DNA from: a virus
DNA length: 21,870 bases
Virus record (IMG/VR): IMGVR_UViG_3300023180_000457
Coordinates: 1 to 21,870 of that record
Reading direction: 5' to 3' (one strand)
The translations under genes and the position numbers were made by a program. The notes beneath the pieces were generated by a model. That model did no database searches and had not been told where the DNA came from. It saw nothing but the letters and a program-made list of their open reading frames with translations. Of the stretch, positions 14,904 through 21,870 are shown one piece after another (position 1 is the stretch's first letter; every line of letters starts with the position of its first letter).

Positions 14904-16603
14904 TACTGTGCAGGAGTTTCTGCCCCAGTCTCTCCCTCTGGTTGTTCAGCCGCTGCTGCGGCATCTGGCGATGCTTCTGCATCTTGCGTAGCGGCATCTG
15001 CTGCGATTCCACCAGGAGTAATTCCTGCTGTTCTTAATTCGCCCGCAGCGTCAGTTGTTGCAGGCATTAAGTTACCTTGGTTTTCTTCTCTCCACAGTTT
15101 TTCGTTTTCTTTGATTTCCTCTTCGGTTAGACCAAGATAACGTTTAAGTGCAAAACGTTTGGATAGATGTGGTACCTGTTGTAGTGTTCCAAAGATGTTT
15201 GCTCTTGTTGTATCAAGCTCTGCCTGTCTGTATGCGGCAAAGTTTTGTGGTGGATTGAATTTCAATTCAAATAGGCTAGAATCAATGTTGTATCCATTGC
15301 TTATTAACCATAACTTAAATTCCTTATCAAAGGATTCAACAATATTTGCCTGTAGTCTTTCGCAGTATTTGTTGAAGCGTAGTTCCTGAATGTATGCTGT
15401 TCCTACTTTTCCGTCTGCTACTGTGTTAGGCTGTTCGTCAATTGATGTTGGCAAATAAGATGCCGGAATTCTTAATGCACGGAATAATTTGTTTGTAAAA
15501 TATTTTAAATCTGTGATCTCACCAAGGTTAGTTCCACCTGGTAATGTTTCAACTTTAGATCCTCTACCTTCCGCTGTTTGTGGGAAGAAGTAATCCTCGT
15601 TAGTTGATAGTGGATTGTATGAAGCATCAATTACTGATGTTCCACCACCTGTTGAACTTGGAATACGTCTCTGCTGAATTTCATTCTTGACCTTTTCAAC
15701 AAAAGTCATAGCCATGTGAGCAGGCATATTACCCACGTCAACATAAAAAATTCTTCTTTCAGGAGCTCTTTGAATTCTGTAAATGATGATTGCATCTTCA
15801 AGCAACTCCTTCTGTTTATAAACTTTGAATACTGATTCTAATAGTGAATTACCAAAAGGATAATTGTTATCCAAACCTTCACTTAGTGAAATGTGCATCA
15901 CGTGTTCAGCATCAACGGTAATTTCGTTTTGTGCATTCTGGAATCTAGTTCCAGGTGTCTGTGCAACATTTCCAACCATGCCTCGGCCAAATCCACCGCC
16001 GCTTGTGTATGATGAAGTTCCGCTAGGTGAAGTGTGTGTAGTTCCATGTGGTGTTGTTGCCACTAGATTCTTGAAGTTAAAGTTAATGTCTTTTATAACA
16101 TACTGCTCGGGAATCTTTCCTTCGGATTCGTTAACAATAATTTTGGAGACTTTTGCTTGATCCACATAAAGCAATTTCTTAGTTTCTGGATCACGGATGA
16201 AAAAACAATCGCCATATTTGAATGTGTTCCTTACTACTCTAAAAATTCTATTTTCAAATTGCTGAGTCTTGCACCATTTTTGTAGTGCATCCTTGAGCAT
16301 TTTGGTTTCAACACCTGTTGGTGATTGCCTAAAGAAACAATGGAATGGAGTTGCATTTTCCTTGTCCTTGCCTGTGCAAAACTCTGCTAGGATGTCAAGT
16401 GCAGCATTGACTTCTGAATCCATGTCCATTGTGTCATACTGCATGTATCTTTCAATTCTGTTTGGAGCGCCTGCATAAACGTCTGGCAGATAGGATGAAT
16501 AATTCGATCGTGCGGGACCAGGGCGTCCTCCTCCACTAATTGGACTGTAGGATCCGCTTTGGTTATCGGTGTTAACTGGTGTAAAGTATTTTTTCCAACT
16601 CAT
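14903..16603 (-). CDS. gp20: Portal vertex protein, T4 gp20-like
   Basis: This 566-residue protein forms the dodecameric portal at the head vertex, initiating head assembly and passing DNA. Typical gp20 segments are present: RIERYMQYDTMDMDSEVNAA, ALDILAEFCTGKD, DAIIIYRIQRAPERRIFYVD, VGNMPAHMAMTFVEKVKNEI and FFPQTAEGRGSKVETLPGG. T4 gp20 is 524 residues; the extra length is mostly a low-complexity Ala/Glu/Pro tail ending GETGAETPAQ. The ATG at 16603 has AGGA 6 bases upstream. It follows the tape measure gene by 15 bases, so tail and head genes share a transcript here. The gp23-gp20 order and the sequence make this call very secure. Confidence 0.97.
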   Translation of the reverse strand: MSWKKYFTPVNTDNQSGSYSPISGGGRPGPARSNYSSYLPDVYAGAPNRIERYMQYDTMDMDSEVNAALDILAEFCTGKDKENATPFHCFFRQSPTGVETKMLKDALQKWCKTQQFENRIFRVVRNTFKYGDCFFIRDPETKKLLYVDQAKVSKIIVNESEGKIPEQYVIKDINFNFKNLVATTPHGTTHTSPSGTSSYTSGGGFGRGMVGNVAQTPGTRFQNAQNEITVDAEHVMHISLSEGLDNNYPFGNSLLESVFKVYKQKELLEDAIIIYRIQRAPERRIFYVDVGNMPAHMAMTFVEKVKNEIQQRRIPSSTGGGTSVIDASYNPLSTNEDYFFPQTAEGRGSKVETLPGGTNLGEITDLKYFTNKLFRALRIPASYLPTSIDEQPNTVADGKVGTAYIQELRFNKYCERLQANIVESFDKEFKLWLISNGYNIDSSLFELKFNPPQNFAAYRQAELDTTRANIFGTLQQVPHLSKRFALKRYLGLTEEEIKENEKLWREENQGNLMPATTDAAGELRTAGITPGGIAADAATQDAEASPDAAAAAEQPEGETGAETPAQ

Positions 16604-16618
16604 CTCTTATCCTATATA

Positions 16619-19375
16619 TTATACACTAAACGCATCATTTGTCAACCCCGACGTAACACCAATGTGTTTCTGTGCTAATGCATTGCTCATTCTTGTTAAT
16701 CCAACTAATTCTTGTATGCTACTATTTAACTCCGTCATAAGTTCTACTGGTGACTTTGTGGATTCCATGGGCGACAGTGCAGCAGTTTTCATTTCGGATT
16801 CTGTCATTGGTACTCCGGCCGTTGCTGCTGCCTTTTCTTCTGCCGTTAGCATATTTTGGACATTGCCAATAAAGGACTGCATGGTTCCTCGCACACCGCC
16901 CACGACAACTTCTGCCATCTGCGCCGGTGTAAGCACTGCTTCCATTCCGTGCAGCGTTGCAGGTGTTCCTTCTCCAAAGTTTCCAAACAGTTTGCCCAAT
17001 GCGCCCAGCGTACCGCCACTAAATTGTGCTCCTGGCAATATATCATGTTCAGTGTCGGCATTTTTTGCTTCTGCTAGTTCTTTTTCTTTGAGCTCCGCAA
17101 TCTTCTTTTCCATCTCGAGGATTCTCATTCTGGATTTTTGCTGTCCAAAACTTTCTCTACCGAATCCGCCATCCATTAAGCCATATTCGTCCTCGCCAGC
17201 CAAACTTCTCTCGAGCCTTGCCTTCTCCTTGGCAATCTCCGCTTCCATTTCGTCCATGGTGTTGATGCCGGCACCCGTTATGTCAACTAATTTTTTGGCT
17301 ACGTTTTGTCCATCTATCAAACCAAAACTAAGGCTGTCCACAATACCGCCGATCGTTGATGATGCTCTTTCACCTGCGGTCGCTGCTTCGCCTTCTTTTA
17401 ATCCCAGATATTCTTCAGCATTGAATCCTGCCGATGCTCCCTGTAGTAGTGCATCTCCGATCATGTATGCAGTTCCTAGGACCGGAACTGCTTTTAGGGC
17501 AGTCTTTCCTACACCCTTCATTATGGCGCCGGTGGTTCGTGCTGCATTGCCTGCTACGGAACCTGTGGTTCTTGCTGCCGTGTTGGCTACCGCACCTGTG
17601 GGAGGCTTAGGAACTTTGGGAGGCTTCTTGCCTCTGAATAATTTACCTACCTTGCCTACTGCTCCGGCACCCTGTGCCAATGCAGCAAGGCCTGCCGCTG
17701 CCGCAAGTGCCATTAGGGCAACTTCCGCTCCTATGGCTGCTGCTGCTACCTTCTCAAAATTGTCTCCACGTGTTGCCGTGCCAAGCACCGTTTCAGAAAA
17801 TGCCTGTGCTGCCTTGGATGCAGGCTCAAACATCTTTCTAAAACCAGCAATGGCTTCAGAACCAACCTGATTCATGGTTTGGGTCATTTCGCCGGCTGCG
17901 GTGTTAATTTGTAATCTAAATGATGCTATGGTAGAGGCATCAATTAATGGTTCACCATCTGGTGTTAGTTTGATTCCCTTGGCTGCGTTCTCCGCAGCAA
18001 TTCTCAATTCCTCTTCTGTTTTCTTTTGTATTTCCGCAACCGTTTTTTGACGTGCTGCCACATCGTGTGCTGCCACAACGAATGCATTCATTTCCGGACC
18101 GCCAAATAAACCTAGCGTCTGTCCAATTGCTGACTGAGCAAAATCCTTGGCTTCCTTGGAATAGATGTCATAGAACCTATCGCTGAACCCTTCCTGCAGA
18201 TCACCGGCTTGAATTGCTCGGAAAATTCCCTGTGCTTCCTGACCCGATTCTTTCAGGTATGCCATTGCTCTGATACCTTCCTCGGAAGTTGCGGTACCAG
18301 TTGCTAAAATTTCCTTGAGGCCCGTTCTGTGAGCAGCAGGAATGGATTGCATTAATTTTTCCATCTCCGCCTGTTGCTTCGGATTTAGTTTAGACATCAT
18401 GATACGATACTGCGCATCCGCCTGTCTAGCATCCGCCTCGGCCTGTAGTGCCTCCTTAGATTGTCCCGTTAACTTGGAAACTGCATCCAAGTTCTTCAAG
18501 TATGTTGCTGTGCCTTCTCTCAGTTCAGTGTCGGTCATTCCCTGCAGGCGACCGTTCTTCTGAAGCATCTTGCTGTAGTTTAGGAATCCTTCGTTCATCT
18601 GGGTAGAAGTATAACCCAGTCTTGATAGATCGTTAAATATCGGAGTATCTTTTAATTCCTTTCCGAATCTTGCTAGTCTCTTGGCACCTTCTTGTGTGCT
18701 TCCACCTAGATACATTAATGCTTCGCTGTTCTTGCCTACCATTCCTACGAAGTCGTCTAGGCTGATCCCCATCTTGGTTGCTGCCGCAACAGCACCATTA
18801 ACGTTACCAGCAAAGTTAACACCAGCCTGTGAAGCCTTTGTGAATGCATCATATGACTTGTCCAGTGCTTTCATCTGAGCACCGTATGCGGCTTCGAATG
18901 CCTCCGCAGCCATTCCTAGGCCCTTGATTGCACCTCCTGCCGATGCCATAGCGGACACTGCGCTGGATAGGCTTCCGTCCATGGACATGAACGAAGTGGA
19001 TACTTTATTGGCTGATTTGAGTAGTCCTAAACCTGCACCAGCAACTTTCTCAATGACGCTTCTGGCAAAATTTAGGAAATTTGTGCTTCGTTTTTGGGCT
19101 TCTGTATTATCATCTACAGCATCGGTATTTTCTTGCTGTGCTTTGTATGATCTTAGATTGGATTCTGTAAATTTTTTGCCTGATGCTGCTGCATCTTTGG
19201 TCTTTTTAGCCAATCCTTCAATGGCTGTGTTTAGGTCTCCGCCGCTTTTGAAGCCTTGGGCTGCATTGGCAGCAATGACCTTTTGCATTGCCAAAATCTG
19301 CTTGAGCGTGGCTTCGGTCGCGGCATTATTAAGAATAATGTCTTCTTGTCCAAATTGTCCTGTTACGTCAGCCAT
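16619..19375 (-). CDS. Tail tape measure protein
   Basis: This 918-residue protein is mostly helical, rich in Ala, Gly, Lys, Glu and Met, with long coiled-coil-like stretches. Hydrophobic segments are visible (VALMALAAAAGLAALAQGAG at about 550-575, and an Ala/Gly-rich patch near 125-150). At residues about 801-815 is GEGTPATLHGMEAVLTP, a motif common near the C-terminus of phage tape measure proteins. Such proteins set tail length and are delivered into the cell envelope with the DNA. T4 gp29 is 590 residues, so a tail longer than that of T4 is possible. The ATG at 19375 has a weak GGGA about 10 bases upstream. Its divergent neighbour, the gp26 frameshift pair, would be its chaperone. The gp29-equivalent role is inferred. 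Confidence 0.82.
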   Translation of the reverse strand: MADVTGQFGQEDIILNNAATEATLKQILAMQKVIAANAAQGFKSGGDLNTAIEGLAKKTKDAAASGKKFTESNLRSYKAQQENTDAVDDNTEAQKRSTNFLNFARSVIEKVAGAGLGLLKSANKVSTSFMSMDGSLSSAVSAMASAGGAIKGLGMAAEAFEAAYGAQMKALDKSYDAFTKASQAGVNFAGNVNGAVAAATKMGISLDDFVGMVGKNSEALMYLGGSTQEGAKRLARFGKELKDTPIFNDLSRLGYTSTQMNEGFLNYSKMLQKNGRLQGMTDTELREGTATYLKNLDAVSKLTGQSKEALQAEADARQADAQYRIMMSKLNPKQQAEMEKLMQSIPAAHRTGLKEILATGTATSEEGIRAMAYLKESGQEAQGIFRAIQAGDLQEGFSDRFYDIYSKEAKDFAQSAIGQTLGLFGGPEMNAFVVAAHDVAARQKTVAEIQKKTEEELRIAAENAAKGIKLTPDGEPLIDASTIASFRLQINTAAGEMTQTMNQVGSEAIAGFRKMFEPASKAAQAFSETVLGTATRGDNFEKVAAAAIGAEVALMALAAAAGLAALAQGAGAVGKVGKLFRGKKPPKVPKPPTGAVANTAARTTGSVAGNAARTTGAIMKGVGKTALKAVPVLGTAYMIGDALLQGASAGFNAEEYLGLKEGEAATAGERASSTIGGIVDSLSFGLIDGQNVAKKLVDITGAGINTMDEMEAEIAKEKARLERSLAGEDEYGLMDGGFGRESFGQQKSRMRILEMEKKIAELKEKELAEAKNADTEHDILPGAQFSGGTLGALGKLFGNFGEGTPATLHGMEAVLTPAQMAEVVVGGVRGTMQSFIGNVQNMLTAEEKAAATAGVPMTESEMKTAALSPMESTKSPVELMTELNSSIQELVGLTRMSNALAQKHIGVTSGLTNDAFSV

Positions 19376-19401
19376 TTAATAAAATCCCAGAAATATACGC
19401 A

Positions 19402-19409
19402 TATAAATA
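19402..19409 (+). promoter_or_regulatory. Late promoter -10 box TATAAATA for gp26
   Basis: An exact match to the T4 late consensus on the plus strand lies 45 bases upstream of the gp26 ATG. The predicted start is near 19415, giving a leader of about 40 nt. gp26 has GGAG 6 bases before its ATG. Confidence 0.82.
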
Positions 19410-19436
19410 CAACATAGCAATTGCTTATTAATATAT

Positions 19437-19443
19437 TATTTAT
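19437..19443 (-). promoter_or_regulatory. Late promoter -10 box ATAAATA for the tape measure/head operon
   Basis: Minus-strand GATAAATA lies 61 bases upstream of the tape measure ATG, with a predicted start near 19431. It sits downstream of the plus-strand promoter, so the two promoters face each other and the 5' ends of their transcripts overlap by about 15 nt. Confidence 0.68.
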
Positions 19444-19454
19444 CGGAGATAAAA

Positions 19455-20351
19455 ATGGACGAAAATATCGAGTTACCAAAGGTAGACGTATCCGGCCCGG
19501 CTCCTGTTCAAGAAAAGAAACAGAGTCCGCTTACTGCCTACTACAGACAACCTAAAATTTACATGAAGTTACCCAGTAATGGTGATTTCTACCCAGAAGA
19601 TGCACTGGACAAGAGCGAGGATGGTCAGTATCCTGTCTTTTCAATGACAGCAAAAGACGAACTGATTCTTAAGACTCCTGACGCCCTGTTAAGCGGTGCT
19701 TCAACCGTGTCAGTGATCGAGAGCTGCATTCCTGCAATCAAGGATGCTTGGCAAATGCCATCAATTGATGTGGATGCTGCATTGGTTGCTGTTAGAATTG
19801 CAACCTACGGCGAAAAGATGGATCTTGATTCCAATTGTCCAAAGTGCAGCGAAGAACTAAGGCACGAATACGATCTAACAGAATTTTTAAATCAATTAGG
19901 TAGTTTTAAATACACCAAGCAAATTCCCGTTGGAGAATTGGTATTCAACATTCGTCCGTTTACATACCGAGAAACCACAAAGAAAGCAATTACTAGAATT
20001 GAACAGGAAAAAATTTATGCAATCGTCAATGACGAAAACATGAGTGATGAAGAAAAGCTCGAAAGATTTGGCACAAGTTTTGTCAAGATCACGGAACTAA
20101 CCGTTGAGTTGATTGCCGATGCAGTACACAGAATTGATACTCCGAACGGTTCTGAAACTGATCGCGATGCAATTAAAGCATTCATTCTAAACTCAGAGCA
20201 TAAAGTATTTGACACTATCAATACTAAATTAGTAGAAATGAAACAGACACTTGATTTAAAAGTAACTGGAGCAAAATGTGATAAATGTGAACACACATTT
20301 GACATTGCGATAGGGATGGATCAAGCGGATTTTTTCGCCGCAAGATCTTAA
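19455..20351 (+). CDS. gp26: Baseplate/tail-assembly protein, T4 gp26-like (zero-frame product)
   Basis: This 298-residue protein begins MDENIELPKVDVSG. The segment YYRQPKIYMKLPSNGDFYP (residues about 29-47) and the following VFSMTAKDELILKTPDALLS are typical of the T4 gp26 / T4 baseplate protein family. Two cysteine pairs, CPKC (128-131) and CDKC (275-278), could form one zinc site across the domain. In T4 gp26 is assigned to the baseplate hub or its assembly. Here it lies divergently next to the tape measure gene. T4 gp26 is 208 residues, so this one is longer. Near its end, T TTT TTC (20330-20336) probably redirects some ribosomes to the -1 frame. The ATG has GGAG at 6 bases and a consensus late promoter upstream. 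Confidence 0.85.
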   Translation: MDENIELPKVDVSGPAPVQEKKQSPLTAYYRQPKIYMKLPSNGDFYPEDALDKSEDGQYPVFSMTAKDELILKTPDALLSGASTVSVIESCIPAIKDAWQMPSIDVDAALVAVRIATYGEKMDLDSNCPKCSEELRHEYDLTEFLNQLGSFKYTKQIPVGELVFNIRPFTYRETTKKAITRIEQEKIYAIVNDENMSDEEKLERFGTSFVKITELTVELIADAVHRIDTPNGSETDRDAIKAFILNSEHKVFDTINTKLVEMKQTLDLKVTGAKCDKCEHTFDIAIGMDQADFFAARS

Positions 20352-20375
20352 CCCTTCCTTTGCCGGAGATCTTGC
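20312..20375 (+). other. Candidate -1 programmed ribosomal frameshift signal
   Basis: Three elements are in the right order. AGGGATGG (20312-20319) is SD-like. The heptamer T TTT TTC (20330-20336) is in the correct phase with gp26 codons TTT TTC. A perfect 9-bp stem GCAAGATCT/AGATCTTGC (20340-20348 with 20367-20375) has one further G-U pair and a 16-nt loop. The order resembles the E. coli dnaX signal. The 3-nt spacer to the stem is shorter than usual. Confidence 0.72.
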
Positions 20376-20563
20376 AGGAAGTCAAGAAATTAGACAAAGA
20401 GGCAAGGAGCATAAAGAAAGACATTCTCAAGATGTGTTGGTACATGAGAGGTCTTTCTTACAGTGAAGGCATGCACCTAGGTCACGAGGAGCGTGAAATA
20501 GTGGGCGAAATAATAAAAGAAAATCTGGAAACTACCAAAAAAAGCGGACTGCCTTTTTTCTAG
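20336..20563 (+). CDS. -1 frame extension of gp26 (frameshifted tail-assembly product)
   Basis: This frame encodes 75 residues after the slip site: RRKILTLPLPEILQEVKKLD, a charged helical stretch, then CWYMRGLSYSEGMHLGHEER and an end KKSGLPFF. It has no ATG until residue about 33 and no well-placed ribosome-binding site. A TTG at 20360 would give a stand-alone 67-residue protein but has no Shine-Dalgarno. The -1 frame is closed upstream by TGA at 20300-20302, so it overlaps gp26 only by about 50 bases around the slip site. A -1 shift would give a 369-residue gp26 fusion, analogous to lambda gpGT made beside the tape measure gene. Both the coding character and the fusion are inferred from sequence only. 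Confidence 0.7.
   Translation, partial: RRKILTLPLPEILQEVKKLDKEARSIKKDILKMCWYMRGLSYSEGMHLGHEEREIVGEIIKENLETTKKSGLPFF
20537..20559. terminator. Possible weak bidirectional terminator between convergent genes
   Basis: A run of seven A, GC, loop GGACT, GC, a bulged C and six T form an imperfect hairpin that reads as an A/T-flanked terminator on both strands. It lies inside the last codons of the frameshift extension (KKSGLPFF) and just beyond the minus-strand stop. The GC core is only 2 bp, so it may be just a product of the coding sequence. Confidence 0.25.
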
Positions 20564-21870
20564 GCGGCCAACAACTTCTTAGCGTCCTCAACAGCATCAG
20601 GACCCAATTTTTTAAGTTCAGCAGCAAGTTTATTGATATCAACAGGAGCAGCAGTTGCACCTCCTGGTGCTGCCGTATCCTGTCCTTGTCCTGAGCCTCT
20701 GTTATCAGGTGCTGGTGTTTCTCCGCTTGTAGCGTCTGGTGCTACTGATTTTCCAGTTTGTGGATCAACTATAGCATTGTCATCCTGACCACCGCTTGTT
20801 GACGCTGTATTCGTGTCTGTGGCGCCATCTGTAGGTGCTCCTACTGGATTGCCTGTCTTGTCAAGATTGTCTTCGGGTGAAGCATCGGGCGATCCTGCTT
20901 TTGGTTCGGCAATTGGTTTGCCAGTTTTATCCATAAGACCCGCTTTTGGAAAATTATAAGTTTTGTTCTTTTCGTCCTTGATTGACAGGTGGGTTTCACG
21001 ACCATCTTCGGACGGGCCAACAATTGTTCCTTTCATCTGTTGACCTTTCGCTGTCTTGAATGTAACTTCGGTTCCTTTTTCAATGCCTTGCTTTTTCAAT
21101 TCCTTGGCTGCTGTAAATTCTTTTTCTACTTGTTTTTCTTCCTGTGGAGAAAGACCTCTTCCAAGTCTTATGGCTCTCTGTTCCTTTGCTTTTCCTAGTG
21201 CTGTTTCGTCATCAGCGTCACTGGTTGATGCAGTATTGGTTGTGTCATCAGTTGGTGCTGGTTCGTCTCCGCCTGCATTGGTATCTGCTGCTCCAGTTGT
21301 TGAAGTATCTGAACCGCCATCGCCTGCTGTTGAATCCGTAGGTGCATCTGCATTTGTATCTGCATCTGCCGCTCCTGGATCTTGATCGCCATCTGGTGCG
21401 TCTGTTGCTGCCGGAACTTCAATCTTCATTGAGTCAAATGTTCCTTTGATAACATCATCTGCAACACCTAGTCCTTTGATTACATCGTAAACTGCTGCGC
21501 TGTCTGTGGGCGAACCTGCTTTTTTCCATGCTGTGTTTAATTTTTCTGCTGTTACCTTTGTGGTAACTTGTTTTGCTGCTCCGCTGATAGCGCCACCTAC
21601 TGCCTTAGCACCAGTTTTAAGAGCACCGCCTACTTTACTTGCTGCACCTTTAAGTGCATCCATAGGACCTTCATTTAAATTTTGTCTGTGATAATGTGAT
21701 ACTGCATCAAACACACTTTCAAACATCAGTTTGTTTTCTAACATGTGTGTGTTTACTGTTTCAACTTTGTTGAACAGCATATAAATCTGTCCTTCTGAAA
21801 GTCTTTTTACTTTATAGTCTATTGATTCTTGTGCTTTTGCAGGTGCGTCTCCAGCACCAACAACCTTTTT
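20560..21870 (-). CDS. Asp/Thr/Gly-rich structural-type protein, 5' end beyond right edge
   Basis: The frame is open from the right edge to TAG at 20560-20562 (436 residues visible). An ATG at 21780 with AAGGA about 9 bases upstream would give 406 residues. The 30 codons before it are also open and read naturally (YKVKRLSEGQIY leading into MLFNKVETVN), so the gene probably starts outside the window. Visible parts are a helical N-terminal region, a Gly/Ala/Lys-rich amphipathic stretch (ALKGAASKVGGALKTGAKAV), two long Asp/Thr/Ala/Gly-rich low-complexity linkers, a compact basic/beta segment between them (GTEVTFKTAKGQQMKGTIVG) and a helical end KKLGPDAVEDAKKLLAA. I do not recognise the family. 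A virion or injected internal protein is a guess. Its stop shares CTAG with the opposing gene. Confidence 0.75.
   Translation of the reverse strand, partial: KKVVGAGDAPAKAQESIDYKVKRLSEGQIYMLFNKVETVNTHMLENKLMFESVFDAVSHYHRQNLNEGPMDALKGAASKVGGALKTGAKAVGGAISGAAKQVTTKVTAEKLNTAWKKAGSPTDSAAVYDVIKGLGVADDVIKGTFDSMKIEVPAATDAPDGDQDPGAADADTNADAPTDSTAGDGGSDTSTTGAADTNAGGDEPAPTDDTTNTASTSDADDETALGKAKEQRAIRLGRGLSPQEEKQVEKEFTAAKELKKQGIEKGTEVTFKTAKGQQMKGTIVGPSEDGRETHLSIKDEKNKTYNFPKAGLMDKTGKPIAEPKAGSPDASPEDNLDKTGNPVGAPTDGATDTNTASTSGGQDDNAIVDPQTGKSVAPDATSGETPAPDNRGSGQGQDTAAPGGATAAPVDINKLAAELKKLGPDAVEDAKKLLAA

Noticed and set aside
14893-15012. N-terminal extension of the gp67-position gene to 15012
   Set aside because: The added residues (Gln/Arg/Lys-rich) are gp20's Ala/Glu-rich tail read out of frame, and the natural-looking protein begins at ATG 14892.
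16569-17870. Long plus-strand open frame of 433 codons opposite gp20/tape measure
   Set aside because: It is a Ser/Ala/Pro-rich mirror of the tape measure coding strand, with no ribosome-binding site or recognisable domain. The minus-strand gene has clear motifs here.
18924-19379. Plus-strand frame of 151 codons over the start of the tape measure gene
   Set aside because: It is fully contained in the opposite strand of a well-supported gene, and its composition is that of a shadow frame.
1-21870. CRISPR arrays, insertion sequences, integrase or attachment sites
   Set aside because: No regularly spaced repeats, transposase motifs or flanking duplications were seen. The only tandem repeats are coding.
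1-21870. Many other TAAATA-like hexamers inside genes
   Set aside because: The sequence is AT-rich, so such boxes occur by chance. Only those in gaps or directly before genes were kept, and those with extra support scored higher.

Overview
This window is part of the virion-structure region of a T4-like marine myophage. The best guess is a relative of the T4-like cyanophages and pelagiphages. The evidence is the recognisable T4 head series (portal gp20, core proteins, protease gp21, scaffold gp22, capsid gp23), a gp26-type baseplate protein, very large adhesin genes of the kind found in marine T4-likes, moderately AT-rich sequence, and late-promoter boxes close to the T4 TATAAATA consensus. 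No RNA genes, integrase, insertion sequence or CRISPR array was seen. No gene-free stretch exceeds about 125 bases.

Layout, right to left. At 20560-21870 (minus) is an Asp/Ala/Thr/Gly-rich structural-type gene whose start lies beyond the right edge. It meets tail to tail with a rightward unit at 19455-20563. That unit holds gp26 and a second reading frame, and the two are probably joined by a -1 ribosomal frameshift. From 19375 leftwards runs one long late unit: a 918-residue tape measure protein, gp20, a 79-residue gp67-position protein, a DUF115/sialyltransferase-like protein, an acidic gp68-position core protein, gp21, gp22 and gp23. It closes with a strong intrinsic terminator at about 10011-10039.

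From 9970 to the left edge lies an adhesin and virion-decoration cluster, all on the minus strand. It contains a small 90-residue protein, a 134-residue structural protein, a 327-residue fibre-like protein, a 122-residue beta-sandwich, a 223-residue fibre-like protein, paralogous 467- and 355-residue fibre-like proteins, a 110-residue beta-sandwich, a 122-residue conserved protein, and a giant adhesin (1274 codons visible, continuing off the left edge) that begins with seven carbohydrate-binding-like repeats. Two transcription units in this cluster start at matching late promoters followed by similarly long, hairpin-rich leaders.

How the parts fit: gp20, the core proteins, gp22 and gp23 build the prohead. 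gp21 then digests the core and trims gp23. The tape measure sets tail length. gp26 and its frameshifted product look like a T4-type counterpart of the lambda G/GT tail-assembly chaperone pair. The left-hand cluster supplies adsorption structures. The most notable observation is the frameshift cassette at 20312-20375: an SD-like tract, the heptamer T TTT TTC and a 9-bp stem, placed so that gp26 is fused to a downstream frame that has no convincing start codon of its own.
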